The translations under genes and the position numbers were made by a program. A DNA stretch of 64,000 nt, taken from the NCBI GenBank assembly GCA_950295325.1, contig OX485807.1, positions 27,933,666 to 27,997,665 of the forward strand, written 5' to 3'. This document shows positions 1-12,954 of this stretch, piece after piece. Within the stretch, counting starts at the first letter, position 1, and every line of letters begins with the position of its first letter. Source of the stretch: Polytrichum commune. Its lineage: Eukaryota > Streptophyta > Polytrichopsida > Polytrichales > Polytrichaceae. The notes under the pieces are model-generated. The model had not been told where the DNA came from. It was given only the letters and a program-made list of their open reading frames with translations, and made no database searches.

Positions 1-416
1 GCCTCCTGGTGTTGAACATGTGTTTGCATCAGGAATAAGAAATCATTACATTTTGTGATCCAGTAACCTTGTATGTTTACGACAAATCCAGGAGGAACCA
101 TTACTTTCACATGATCTCTTCTGGCACTTTCAACTTCATCCAGTACTAGTTCACTGTGTCGAGTATTGCAAATTACTGCATCAAGTAAAGCTATCCAACA
201 CAACATGCCTTATTACTTTCATCAGGTATATGTGTCTACAATAAGATTGCATTGCATGAAACTTCAAAGTAACCTTTTATAGTTATAAGGAATGCAGATG
301 GTTAACTTGTTTTTAACTGCATTCAGTTGGGGTTCACTAGGTCAAGTAATGCAAGTTGATATTCAAATATGCAATGAAGTGCGTACGCGACATATCTTAG
401 AGAAAATAATACAATT
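1..416. other. AT-rich non-coding flank
   Basis: No frame with recognisable protein similarity was found. It lies downstream of the minus-strand SET gene and would hold its 3' flank. Confidence 0.5.
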
Positions 417-1299
417 TTAATTCACGGAGTAATATGCATACAGCTCTTCTCCTACTTCTATATCCCTTGATGCAATGGTCATAACAAAACCCCATTCGTT
501 CTTGTTCCAAGGCTTTGGAAGCAAACTATACTCCCACACTACATTGCCGATTTCCTCTCGCCCTATGGAGCTATTAATAAATCCTGCAACATTGCCCCTC
601 TCCACTCTCCCATCGATGTAAATGTCATCCTCAACTTTAAGGACATAGCTTTTGAAGCGGGGTACAAGACTTTTCATCTTCCGGTATTCTGTCCTAGTGT
701 ATTGAGACCCCACAAATGGCAAAAGGATATCGCCTGCTTTTGCGGGATCCATTGCAAATAAACCCCAGCCCATGAACGAAAACTTAGAAATTTGAACTTC
801 CCACTTTCTATCATGAAAGTTGAAAGTACTAAACTTTGGTATGGGTCCACCACACCACTGCCCATCGAATTTGTCAACCCTCCAATTCATCAATTTCAGC
901 TCCTCGTTAGTGTAAGTTTTCTTTTGAGGGACAAGTGTGGGGGTTGTCATCTCTTTAAAAAACTCTTCCATAGCCGTCTTAGCTGCTTCCTCAACAAAAG
1001 GTCTTCTTTGTGCCTACACGAATGGAATCGTTATTACATCAAAATTAAAGTGCCTCAATTACAAAACAATAGAATTGAATGAACACAAATATAACACTTA
1101 CCAATATGGATTTCGTGAATGCGGGATCTCGTTTGTATCGACGGAGATGTTTCCGTATGGTTGCTCTAGACAGTACCTTTCCCCCTGCACACATACTACA
1201 GGGGCATCGATACTTAACCAATCTTTGTCTGTCTGCTTCTTTTTCCTCCAAGTTCCATAGCTCCAGGTCCAACATTGCGCGCCTTGCAGATCCGTCCAT
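417..1299 (-). CDS. SET-domain protein with N-terminal CPC/HL motif (2 exons)
   Basis: Predicted 264-residue protein, a likely protein-lysine methyltransferase-like factor. Exon 1 runs 1299-1102 and exon 2 runs 1013-417. The 88-bp intron has GTAAGT and TAG ends and joins in phase 0. The ATG at 1299 is the first in frame. Exon 1 carries a CPCxxC...HL stretch that resembles the transposase-associated domain of plant En/Spm proteins. Exon 2 shows SET landmarks in order: GWGLFA, YIDG, GNVAGFINSS (the usual RFINHSC position, so the His is replaced) and GEELYAYY near the C terminus. Known for the family: SET domains transfer methyl groups from AdoMet to lysine. Inferred: the altered NHS motif may weaken activity, and the N-terminal motif suggests a mobile-element origin. 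An upstream non-coding exon is possible. The domain call is firm; histone as substrate is not shown. Confidence 0.75.
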
Positions 1300-2665
1300 T
1301 TTGAATCTGTATTTCAGCAAATAAAATCTTGTTACTTAAAACGGACAGCGTCACTTGATGTAGTAATTAGCATTACTTGACACAGTGAACAACAACTGTA
1401 GTTAAGTAATAACTGTATGTAGTTGACACAGTGAACAACAACTGTATGTAGTTACATGTAATTTAATAACCAAAATTGTATAATGTGAGTAGTTCATCAG
1501 TTAATTAGATACTTACCATTTTGCGACACATTTGTAGATATAAACTAGGAAGTCATTGCAAAACCTAGAAACATATGTCGAAGAGCAAATCAGACATGAG
1601 TGTATAAGTTTGAATGTGATTCTCAACTGCATTCATGAAGAATTTTAGATATTAAGTAGATGTGCCCGCAAATAGTAGAACTTCACAGTGATTGATACAC
1701 CAAAGTGAAGGAGTATGTGTTTGATACATGACATTACTCCATGAAGTAAATCACATTACTTCAAAGAGTGACATTACTTCACAGTTGAAGGGGCAATTAT
1801 AGAACATGTGAAGCTGGAACCAACACATTAAATCTTATTATATTTAGTGTACATTGTATTGTCAACTACACTTGGGCTAATACTTAGAATTCCGTGTTGA
1901 TATAGCTTTTACCGAGAGTGCCCTATCTATTACAAATGAAATAAGTAGTTAGCCGGCGCACTTAATGATATGCTATAACTTAGTTGCTAAAAAAAGTTTC
2001 ATGTAAAAGGTTATAGCAACACGTCACTCCAAATGGTAGCCTTCATTACTATACACAACACAATTAGTATAGTTAACTATATTTTTTTCAATACATTCTA
2101 GGTAGCCACTACAGTAAAAACTAAGTATATAACTATAGTTAACATCCATATTCAATGAATTGGACCAAAAATAGCATGAAACATTCAAGTGTGAACGCAA
2201 AGTGGTTAGGAAATTTACTCTTTGAAACTGAGAAGTTGATGCATAGTCTCTGTCTAAAAACAGAGCCAACAAACCCTTGAGAGAGGGGGGAAATATAAGG
2301 GTCAGAAAAGTCAAATGTTACCTGAGTATTTACCACAGGCAAAATCTGCCCTGCAGCCGTAAAGCACCTCGGGCTCTCGTGTGAACGGCGAATGCCACCG
2401 TGTGAAGACTGGGCACGATGACCGCAAGACTGGCTCCGACCCTAGGGGAAGCTTGCTAGACGCGGTGACCCTAGCGGAAGCTTGCAAGACGCGGTGGCAT
2501 CTTTCATCTCGTGGACGCAGCGGAGACCCAGCCGCAGAGGTTGTGTGCATCTCGGAGGCAAGGTTCAGAGGTAGTGCAGTGTAGCTTTGAGGTTTCAACG
2601 GCATTTAGCGAAGGTGGGAATGGATGAATTCTGGTTGTTGGCAACGGGCAAGGAAAACTTAGGGT
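1300..2665. other. Non-coding, AT-rich with short TTAC/GTAA dyads
   Basis: No supported gene. Short inverted motifs pairing TTACTTCA-like with TGAAGTAA-like sequence recur (for example around 1380-1450 and 1735-1790). The stretch 2340-2590 is more GC-rich and may be the upstream region of the DCN1-like gene. Confidence 0.4.
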
Positions 2666-3005
2666 TTATTTGTGTGCAATTTTGATTTGTTGTCTGGAAA
2701 TTGCGGTGTTCATGCGGTGAGAGTTCTAGTTCCGTGGACAAGGAGAGCAGGAGTTCTCCCGGCAGTGGTGGCATCTCCAGATCTTTAGTTTGGCCCGATT
2801 CGTGTGCAATTCGTACTCTGAGGTTTGCTGTCTTGATTGTAATTTGCCGAGTCCGTGTGGTGTAAGCCCTAATTCGGTGGACAAGGAAAACAGGAGTTCT
2901 TCCGGCCACGGTGTCATCTACAGGTCTTTAGTTTGGCCCGGTTCGTGTGCAATTTGTTGTGTGAATTCTGCTGTCTTGGTTGCAAACTGCTGAGTCCGTG
3001 TGGTG
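2666..3005 (+). repeat. Imperfect tandem repeat, about 135-145 bp period
   Basis: The phrase TGTGCAATT, followed by a GTGGACAAGGA(G/A)A block and a CTTTAGTTTGGCCC block, recurs from about 2667, 2802 and 2946. The copies are clearly diverged. The repeat lies just upstream of the DCN1-like exons and could be part of their 5' region. Confidence 0.6.
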
Positions 3006-3205
3006 TGAGCCCTATTTCCGTGCTCTGGGCCCTGGTGGTTGTAAACCGTGTGTAAGAGACAGGAAGGAAAGTGCCAGAACGAAATCCTGTGTAGTTTTTG
3101 TCATCGTCGTCATGGATGTTCTGCGATCTCCTAAACTTTGAGTCGTGGAGGTATGGAGTGTGGGATGTTCAGAGAGCCCCTTGTTGTTTGTTTGTTTGTT
3201 TGCAG

Positions 3206-4627
3206 GTACAGGAAGTAAGGCGCCTGCCAAGGAATTGGAGAAAATTGATGCTCTCTTCTTTCATTATGCTGATAGGCTTGAAGACAATTGCATAGGGTGA
3301 ATGCTATTTTCCGCAACTCTTTCCTTCGTAGTCCCATGTGCTTGTCAGGTGTACTGTATAGCTTTGGAGGATGCTTGTGTCTGAGTAACATCTGAAGATG
3401 GGGCCAAGTGCTTACGACACTAAATTCCATCGCACTTTTTCAAAGAGACAATATTCTAGACCAAAAGAGAACACACTAAACTGTATTTCTCCCACTCCTT
3501 CTTTGCTTGATCAGGCCGGATGGAGTAGAAACTTTGTGTCAAGATCTTTGGTAAGTTAATATTGATGCAGTTGTCATCTTCGTTTGGTTGTTGTGGTGTT
3601 CCATATGTTAACATAATCCAACACTCCCAAGATTTATATTTGACTATGCAATAGTTAATCTAACATTGTTGGGACTCCTCATCTGCTATGCAACTTTCCA
3701 GGAGGAATGGAGGAGAGGTTTGAAATCCATGCGGGTGGATAGTATAGACAAGCTGAAGAAGGCTTTCCCTGCTCTACAGCAAGAGGTGCAGAAATCGTTA
3801 CATGAGAACCGTTTTTTTTATAATGACTTGTTGATTATCTGATGTGTCTGCAAAATTGATTTTTTCTGACAATAGGAGTTCTTTGGAGAAGGTGGTTCTG
3901 AATGTACTGTGACATATGTAGACCTTGAAGCATTTGATGTTTTGAACAAATATCAGGTGGCTAGCCACTACCTTTTCAGGGACTTCTACACATTCTCTTT
4001 TCAATACTACCTCACAGGTATACAATCATTACATCTCGAGTCTTTTGTTCTGAACAATGTGTCACAAAGTAGAAGCTAACCTATTTTGATGGAAAGATGA
4101 GCTATGCTCATGTGTTATTCCTCCGACTTAATATATGTTATACTTATAACATGAGGTGTTGACCATCACATGCATATTGACCTTGTTGTGGACATGTCTG
4201 TTATTCCACTAACCAGCTTGTGCTTTGCCCTCACAGAGCCTAGGCAGAAAACTCTAGATTTAGAGACTTCATGTCAGATGCTGGAGTTAGTGCTTGGTCA
4301 GCGGCCACTTGTGCTATCATTTATCCAGTTTTTGGAGGTCCTCACTCTTTTCATTGGAAGTTTGTGACTATTTGTTTGTTCTTTAAACCTGTTGTGATGA
4401 AACAAGGTGATGAAAGTCTGTGAATACATCTTGGCCTTTGATCTCATCAGGTTATGGTCCTCAGGGTCTGCAACAAACTTGTTGCTTGAATACCAGCTAC
4501 ATGTGAGAAGCATGTGCATGTCATAACAAGCACAGCTCACTTACCTCTTGTGACTTTGCAGGAGCAATCTGAGTACAAAGCAATGAACCTGGACCAGTGG
4601 ACTGCTTTCCTCAGACTTTGTGACGAG
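3206..4627 (+). pseudogene. DCN1-like (cullin neddylation, DCUN1/AAR3 type) exon set, incomplete
   Basis: DCN1-like proteins act as E3 factors that place NEDD8 on cullins, through a potentiating-neddylation (PONY) domain. Exons seen with AG/GT borders: about 3206-3296 (ELEKIDALFFHYADRLEDN), 3515-3550 (PDGVETLCQDL), 3702-3785 (EEWRRGLKSMRVDSIDKLKK onward), 3876-4017 (VTYVDLEAFDVLNK ... FRDFYTFSFQYYLT), 4237-4337 (LDLETSCQMLELVLGQ) and 4562-4627 (EYKAMNLDQWTAFLRLCDE). They follow the family's order. The exon expected between 3550 and 3702 was not found, and the phases there do not join. The final conserved segment (acidic/Trp C-terminal part) was not found downstream to 6.9 kb, and the first exon is unresolved. 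It is most likely a decayed or transposon-captured copy; a complete gene with unseen small exons remains possible. Confidence 0.65.
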
Positions 4628-6978
4628 GTAATAATCTTGAATCTGGTTTCACCAGTTTATAAACCCTCTATATATCGTACTTTGAAATGAAGCAATCGAT
4701 GCGGGTTGCCATTCGTGTATATAAACATCTATCAATTAGTGTTGTAGCAATATTAGGGTTTGAATAAACCGATGTCATAATATAGATTGAGCAAAATAAA
4801 GCGGAGCTTATTTAAACTCATAGCTAAAACTCTGAGGTTGGCAGGATTGCCCAAAGGTGTAAGAATGTTTCAAGAAACGTGATTGTCACACTTTGAATTT
4901 GTAATTATCCATGTTGTGAAATCCTTCTCCCTGAAGTAAGTTTCAAGCACTCACCATATTGTGTGCTTTGGAGGAGAGAATTGTATCGCAAGGAATAATC
5001 AACATGATGCAAAACTAATAATCAATAATCTGGAGAAATAATCTGTCATATTTCTGTAGACTGTTTACATTAGTTCAGCCCAGTATACAAAAAAGCATAA
5101 TTATCAAATGTATACGTCATTGGCAACAATGTAGATACTGATGAAATAGAATCTCAGGAAATGCACAAAATATTCCAGTTGCAAGCAATATGAAGATTAC
5201 TGTTGCAAAGGAATAACTAAGTATTACACTTGTTGAATGCACCACCAGAATGATGTTTGAAGATAAATATTAGATAAGAAATGTGAATTTTATGGTTGTT
5301 CAGATCCTGTAATAAGTGGACATCATATTCTCAGAGGTTGGAGTGGACTCTGCTTTCAAGGACATGGGAACGCTGGGCAATTCATTGAAGTGTAACTCTA
5401 ATGAATTCCTCAAATCCCACTTAATTTAAAGATGCAGCATACAATAGTTGTGTAAATTTTTTCAATCATTATTTTTAAATGATGTTGTTGTCGCCATGCA
5501 CACTTGCTCAAGAGCCTCAAAATCAATCTAGAAAATTAGAAGGTGGTTAAACTTATGAGAATTTCATCAAGACCTAAATTTTCTCAATCCAAGTTGGGAA
5601 CATATTATCTACACTAGAAAACAGGGCAACACATCTTAGAGGGGGTTCTTGCAATTGGGGGAGGCACTCCTCACCAGCTCTTCAACCACATAAATTCGTG
5701 ACTTCTATCTCTCCTGAATGTCAATAATAATATTTTTATGTAGTGCCTTCAATGTCACTTTTTCATATTATTTCAGTTAGTGTGGATTACCATTCGGAAG
5801 TTATGCAGGGCATGTAACTTCTTATAGAAAGTTTCACTTCTAATCTTCAAACTTTTGTTATGTTCTATAAAGTGCATACTGTCTGTTTGTGTTCTCAATG
5901 TAAAACATTTCATCCTCAGTAAGAGTGATAGCACTATGTAAGTCTAAGTAGTAAACTTAAGTCTACTCTAAACGAAATCAAAGGTGAAGTAACTTGAGGA
6001 TATCTACATAGAATGTTTCGTATCAAGGTGTAAGAAATACTCCTTTGGTAAAATGACTTATAGAAGTGCAAAGTCAATTTCATGAAATACGAGCACTTGT
6101 ACGAGCTGGTGACACCCCTATTCATGTAATTTAGGGTCAAAATATCTGGTAATGGTGTTCAATCTATGCCACCATGAGCATTCCATATCACAGCACAAAT
6201 CAGGTTCTGGGGAGAAATTTTGGGCATAATCAGTCAAGATCCTAGTGTTGTTAAGACCAACTGGTTACATGTTGACATCTTGCAGTTTTTCTTAATTAAA
6301 TTGTTCCATGTTCTGTAAAATCCTCTAAAAGTATTGGTAATTTTTCTGAAGTCTTGAATTCCAACTGGTTCATTTGTAACTAGCGGCCAGTTCTCCATGT
6401 TCATTGTCACAAACATCCACCAGTGGACAGCTTGCTATCTTGTGCACTTGCAGGAACAAAGAAATTTCCCTTGATAGAATTTAAGCTTATTCATAGTTTG
6501 AACGACTTGTTTCATGCTACAATCTTCATGGCCATATGCAACCTCTTCTGCGCTTTGGGGGCCTTAATTAGATTACTTATCTTAATTAAGCACCTATATT
6601 TGAGTGGTGGGTTGTTAGGTATGGATCTAGGAATAGATACACTAAGGTAAGTGGGCCTGAAATGGACACTATTAGCTCTGCACCCACTTCTCTGCGGATA
6701 TCAACTACACGCTTAGTGCGAGATAATTAGCAAATCCAAATTGAGGCCATAATTTTATGAACATTGCACCTCGTTAACTTGTCGGTTATTGACAGTAGTA
6801 TGGTTAACAAATTTTGAGTGTGCAGTCCAATCTTTTTTAAAAACATGTCTTTTAAAGTTATGCTCAATGGCTGATGCAAACATTTTTTATGTTTGACCCC
6901 GTTCTTCAAATATAAAGTAGATATTATTTTGTGTATTACCTTATTCTGGTCCTCCATCATATGTAGTGTACTTAATTT
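4628..6978. other. Gene-free AT-rich stretch
   Basis: Searched by eye for the missing last exons of the DCN1-like gene and for other protein signatures; none was convincing. Only short open frames without family similarity occur. Confidence 0.4.
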
Positions 6979-9900
6979 ATGGAAGTGGAGTCCGAATACG
7001 AGCGACTAAGGCGATCTAAAATTGAAGCGAACAGAAGGAAGTTGGCATCCTTGGGACTTATTGCATTGGCGGCTTCGGTGCAACCGTCAGCTATTTTGAA
7101 GAGGTAAACTTCCATTACTTGTTGGTATGCCTGAGATTGTAGTGTACTTTGAGAACTGTTTACACTTTAAATTTATAAACTTAATTTGGAACCCTCACCC
7201 TAGTTCATTTGTCGCAGCTATCCAACTGTCATCAGATTATTATGGAGATTAAGCTGAAAAATTTACTTAGAGAAATAGCAACATTGAGCAATGAAGACGT
7301 GAAGACTTTGTTTTTAGAGGTTCACAAATTTCCCGCAATCAATTCGTCTTTGCTAGCCAAAATGCAAGATCTGCTTGCTAATACTTTCGAGGATGCCAGG
7401 ACCCCACAATCCGATTCCCTTCAGCCACCCAGGAGGAGTGCCAGGTTGTCAACTAAACCATTAATTTCAACGCATATAGAGGAAAGGGAGAGTAGCAAGG
7501 AAGATGGTGTGTCTAGTGAGCATAAAATTGATAAGGACATAGAGTACAGCGTAGAATCAGCAGAAGAAGAAGAAGAAGAAGAAGAAGAAGAAGACCACAG
7601 AAAACCCCTTGCAACCCAAGGCAAACCGGTAAGTAATCTTGACCTCTGGCTGCATATGTCACTTTAATTATTGCATGCCTGAAGTTGGTCACTTTCATAC
7701 ATTTAACGCATTCCTAATCTTCATAAGTGTTGTGGGTGGGGTTGTAGTCATTTGGAATTGGATCTTACTACTGTCTAGTTGTGCACATTACTTGGTCCAG
7801 TTGAACCTTACTACACGTAGTTGAACTCTACTATGCAAAGTTGTATGCTAATTGACCCCTTAACTATGCACAGTAGGCAATTTCTATGTGGCCTTGGATG
7901 TCACAATGTATAGTCAATAAGAATACTGTTTGGGTGTTTTTGCAGAGGAGAGACAATCCTAGAAGCTGGACTTTTAGGAAGAAGGAAATGGCTTCACCTC
8001 GTAGAGGGAAGAGGAAACTACCTGTTGAAGATCCTGAAGGTTGTTCGCAACTACGTGAGAATGAAGAGGATGAGGACGAGGAAGAAGAAGATTTCGATTG
8101 GACTCAACCAATCTTGATAGAGGACGGGAGAGACTATGTCCGGGCGCGAGGAAAGCATCCTCAGCGGGATGCTCTAAGCCCTCCCAAGGATAGTAGTGCA
8201 GCCAAGCTGGCTTTAGAGATAGAAAAGAAAGAGTTGTTGATTATGAAACGGGAGTTGGCATTAACATCACGCCGCCACTCGGTGAGGGAGGATAGCAGCG
8301 ATGAAAAGGAAGATGGAGGAGAGGGAAAATGGCGAAGGACTACTAATCGCAATTCGCAGATGAAGGCGAAGAGGAGGGCAGCGAATAAAGCATGCCGGGA
8401 TGAATTCGATGAGAGAGCAAGGGAGGGAAAGCCAAGATTCGTTGTCGATCTTGACGATAACGGTAAACCATATCCAACTTAGTATTTTATCCAATGTTAA
8501 TTAGATGTTTTCTTAGGCATCCAAACTTCAAGAACTATCGTTGCATAACATGTTGTCAATAAGAATATGACTCAACACAATGATCTTGGTATGATAAGTG
8601 TAAACATATTATGCATGCTATAAACATACGACTAAGTTGAGTGATCTGCATGTTACTCATTACAGTAACCGAACTCATTTGCATTCTATAGACTTAGCGA
8701 AGTCGATATGTACCTCACTACTTGTAGTAATACGAGACCTTGTTGTCAACGTTACTTGACATAGTAAAGTGTTTATCACTCATTGAAGTAAGAGATATAA
8801 CCCATTACTATATGTATTCACTCTGAGCAGTCGCAGATGATTACTACGTAGAGTTAATGCCTACTACAACCTGTGACAATATAATGTGTATGCCCTTAAC
8901 ACATGACTATTGTTATTTGTTGAAGGAGGTTTGTGGCTGATTCGTATAGTTTTTTGTAGGCAATCCCAGCGGTGTGTATAGGCCGCAGTGGCTGAACGCG
9001 CTGCGAGGCTACTCCAGCGATCTGGACTGGAGCGTGGACAACGTAAACGATCAGTCCGAAACGGCTCTCGACAACATATTCACACGGATGAAGGAGAACT
9101 AGGAGTATCGCGGCTCGAGAGGAGAAACGAGGGTGTTGAGGTATGAAGTTTTCAAATCTAACCTAGGTCAGCAGCTGAAAAGTAAGAGAGCGCAGATGAA
9201 GATGCGCATATTAAAAGGTTTATGCAGACCTGAGTCTATTCGATTGGACCACTGGCAGCACATGGTTGAGCTGACACGCGATCCTCGCAAAATCTATCAA
9301 GCGAATGTGATGAGGGAGGCAAGGAAGTGCGTCAAGAAGGTCTCTACCTTTGGACGCTCCGAAGGGGAGGTCCGAGCCCGGCTGGTGAGCAAGCTTGAAT
9401 TATTGGTGTAAATTCATTGTAATATTTGAGTATCGATGATTATAATTAGTGTTGTTACCACCCTATTCTTTACCGTGATGGTAAGTGCTAGACATAAATG
9501 TGACCTCCAAATATTAGCATAGTTGAAAACAAGTGTTCAGTTCAAAGTTAATGTTAAGTTGTAGGTTACTATGAACCTTTAACTATGCGAAGTTGTATGT
9601 TACTATGCACCTATAACTATGCACAGTAGACGTGACAATTAGGCTCTGGATGTTACTTTGTACAGTTAACCATCAGCGGGTAGAGCAAAGATAGGTGTTC
9701 AATTTATCTAAATGCGAGTATTTCATGATTGATCTTGCAGGCATCCAAACTAAACAGGGACCCTCGGCAGGACGAGGTCGAGGATGAACTTGTCCGCGAC
9801 AAGAACACCTCCAAGTCCAAAGGCGGCCGACCAAACAGTTCCAATATGTCGAGGGGGGGAGTCAGCGACGCCCAGTATGAGGGCGGGTTTGGAATATCGC

Positions 9901-11840
9901 CGCACGTAAGTCGCACTCAGGATGCCGGAATGGAGGAGAGGAGGGCAGAGGTAGACCTCAGGTTTAATGCCCTAGAAAACAAATTTAATGCAATGCAGAG
10001 CTCGATTGAATTGGTGATGGCCAAGCTTGGCATCACAGTTTCAAGAATGGCCAGCGCTCCCTCAGGTGGAGAGCAACCTTCCAGTGATCACAAAGGCAGA
10101 GCAGACTCCCGTAGGAGTGTATCACCACCCGCACGCTCTCAGTCAAAGGAGCCGGTAAGCAAGACCATGGACTTTGGCAGTGCAGGTGAGAAGGTCACCT
10201 CACTGAGCCCAGAGATCCCCTGCGCCTCCCAGAAAGCCTCCTCATTGCATGACGAGGCTGAACAGGTATGAGGTTTAAATTGGTTCCGTTGGAAAGCATT
10301 GGCATTTGATAAATATGTTTCCAATACGTAAATCTATCATTTCCAAATTTCAGAACCTCATGTGTAATAGTGTAGTCTTCTTTAGCTCAATGTTGGGCTT
10401 TAATGCGCTCTTAATTTGTTGTTGGTTGTAGGCACCGGACGTTTCCAGTGGCGGCGTACCGTCAGTTGTCCAAGCAACATCGGCTGACGGTGGAAAGCCG
10501 GCTTCGGGACCTAGGCCGAAGCGTGCTCGGCTCAGCGAGTCACAGAAACTTACTCTAGAGGCCGGTCCCTTGCTACCGAAAGGTAGCCTAAACATAGAAT
10601 AGTAAAAATAATAGTGAGATAATGCTCATTGTAACTGTTTCTATTTACCTCCATAAGTCAATGAGGCTTACTACCCTAAGTCAGATGAAAGCCAATCCAT
10701 GTAAACCTCAAGATTTTCAGACTTCATATGACTATGTTATTCAATATCAAAGTGAAGGTCTTGTGCTCTTTAAGTGGTCATGTAAATTCCCCCAATTATG
10801 TTGACTATTGAGCCTAGAATGGCTAATATATTTTGAGCACATAGAAAAATATCTGTTAAATATATGTAGTTTTGATTGCACATTGCAGAAAAATCCAGGG
10901 GTAGCCCATTAAAAAAGGGCTCGAAGAAAACGGAGAAAGAAGGAGACAAGGAAATGGCGGACAAGCGCCGGGGTGACAAACCTCCCCTTGGCACAAAGGC
11001 GTCAAAGAAGACATCACCCATTCAGGATTTTGTGAGCATTCGGTCAAACTAATGAAGCCTGGTAGCTAAGTGCAAGTAAGCACATTAATTCAAGTTTCTC
11101 AATTACTTCATTATGGATTTAAGACGCAATTTGTTTACTTAATTCGGCTTAAGGTGGTTGATGCTTTCATTATGATTTATATGTTTGATTTGGAAGCACA
11201 TTTCATATATTTCTGCAGGGTTAATTAAACTGATGATGCATTACTGGACACAGTAAACATTACTTGACATAGTAAACATGACATAGTAAACATTACTTGA
11301 CATAGTAAACATGAAATAGTAAACATTACTGCACATAGTAAACATTACTGGACATAGTAAACACTACTGGACATGTTATAGTAAACATTATTTGACATAG
11401 TAAAGAAAAACTGACATAGCAAAGTAGATATGACGACAATGTAACTTTAGTACTTTAGATAGAATATTTCTTTGATCTGCAAATATCAACACCAGCAAAA
11501 TAGTGTGATTCGTGCTCAAAATTTGGAACAGTAACATATGTACGTGGGAATTGTGCAGACTACGGGGGACTTGGTTTACTTGCGTGGCTATGATTCTCCG
11601 GATTCGAAAGCGAAAACCATTGGGAAGGGTGTAGTTCAAAATGTAGCAGGTGGGATGCTGCATGGGAAGGTGATTGGCAATGGTTATGTATCATTGGCCG
11701 TCACGGAGTCACTTGACGACGACTATCCTTTGCTCGAACCTCTCACTGGAGACGACCCTCCAGTGACTACTATTGGTAAAGCGAAGGGCCATTACATTCT
11801 TTGGTTAAGCGAATGTGTAAATTTATGTGCGGCTACGTGA
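6979..11840 (+). pseudogene. Plant En/Spm (Ptta)-type transposon protein, 8 exons, one in-frame TAG
   Basis: Exon 1 (6979-7103) encodes the YERLRRSKIEANRRKLASLG motif typical of plant transposon-derived genes. Later exons are about 7222-7628 (Glu-rich, GAA microsatellite), 7946-8462, 8960-9405 (or ending at 9383), 9741-10265 (coiled-coil-like LRFNALENKFNAM), 10432-10582, 10889-11031 and 11559-11840. Junctions from exon 2 onward are phase-compatible with GT-AG borders. The exon 1/2 junction does not match in phase, so a small exon or an indel is missing there. Exon 4 resembles the Ptta/En/Spm plant transposase family (GNPSGVYRPQWL ... FKSNLGQQLKSKRAQ ... LVSKLE). Exon 8 resembles the DUF8039-type domain of plant transposon proteins (GKGVVQN, HGKVIGNGYVSLAV, YILWLSE). 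TAG at 9100-9102 interrupts exon 4. No DDE transposase was found beside it. The role may be accessory binding; the copy is probably inactive. Confidence 0.65.
11225..11408 (+). repeat. Short tandem repeat of CATAGTAAACATTACT units
   Basis: About nine imperfect copies of an 18-20 bp unit (ACATAGTAAACATTACTGG-like) lie in the last intron of the En/Spm-type gene. The unit shares TTAC/GTAA words with dispersed short dyads across 1-13 kb. Confidence 0.75.
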
Positions 11841-12954
11841 GTGTGGAGTGGATTTGTAGATCTAGGTAGATTTGCAGACATTTGGAATTCAGTGTTTACC
11901 ATTGTTAGAAGCAATTTGTGAAACATTCATGACACTATTGGATGAATATGATTTGGTTTTTGAACTAAATGATCATGTTTGCGATGATCCTCGTATGATA
12001 AATATCAATATATTGTTAATGCCATAAATTTATGACTATGTTGAGTCAGCCGCATGTTACTAGTAGCAGTAAACGCGCACAGTTGCAACCTAATCATGCC
12101 ACTTAGCGCAGTTGATATTCACTGTAGTACCAGTAATATACACTAAAGACATGTGAAGACCACATAACCTCACAACGTACAAAAAATACCAGAATTTGTT
12201 GTCTACATTACGTTACATAGTAATATAAATATCACGACTTCAAGTAAGAAATATATGCCATCGAAATATGTATTCACTCTTGGTAGTCACAGACACTTAC
12301 TACGTACAGTTACACATACACTTGGCAATATCATATATACTCCACTGCTAGTAATACACAAAAAAAACATTCGTGAACCACATGACCTAACAACGTAGAT
12401 CATAAACCACTGGTTGAGGTAAACATCACTCCAGACAGTGATGTTTACATGACGACGTGAAATAAGAAAATATGCAGTTGTTGTATGTATTTACTACCTA
12501 AAGTCAAAGAAGCTAACTACGCAACGTTATTGACTACCCACTTGGTTGTCCGTGATTACTGGAATAAGTAATGTGTGAGAATTAATTCAATTAATCTTAG
12601 CCACGTGGTCACATATTTGTTTCAACCACGTTCTTATCGTTCACTAGTAATTTGGAATGTATGTATACGCATTTTTCATTGTATTACTTTGTTCAGTGAA
12701 GTAAACAAAACCTTACATGACTAATGCCCGTGATATTGTATCACTTCGTTGAGTTATATGGGCATGTGTCGTATCTTACTTATATTGCCAAAACATAGTG
12801 AAATAGGACATGACTCTATGAAGTAAGGCATGCGTCGCAAGTCCAACTTCACTGCCATTGGGAACGTATCCATTGGGAACGTCCTGTCCGATATTCCTTT
12901 ACTGCTTGTCCGGAGCGACTGGTCGTTTTCCACGTCAGTAAAGTCCTGGTTTTC
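11841..12954. other. Non-coding with recurring TTAC/GTAA words
   Basis: Separates two oppositely oriented genes that end towards each other. No coding signature was seen. Short dyads such as TTACTTTGTTCAGTGAAGTA recur. Confidence 0.4.
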
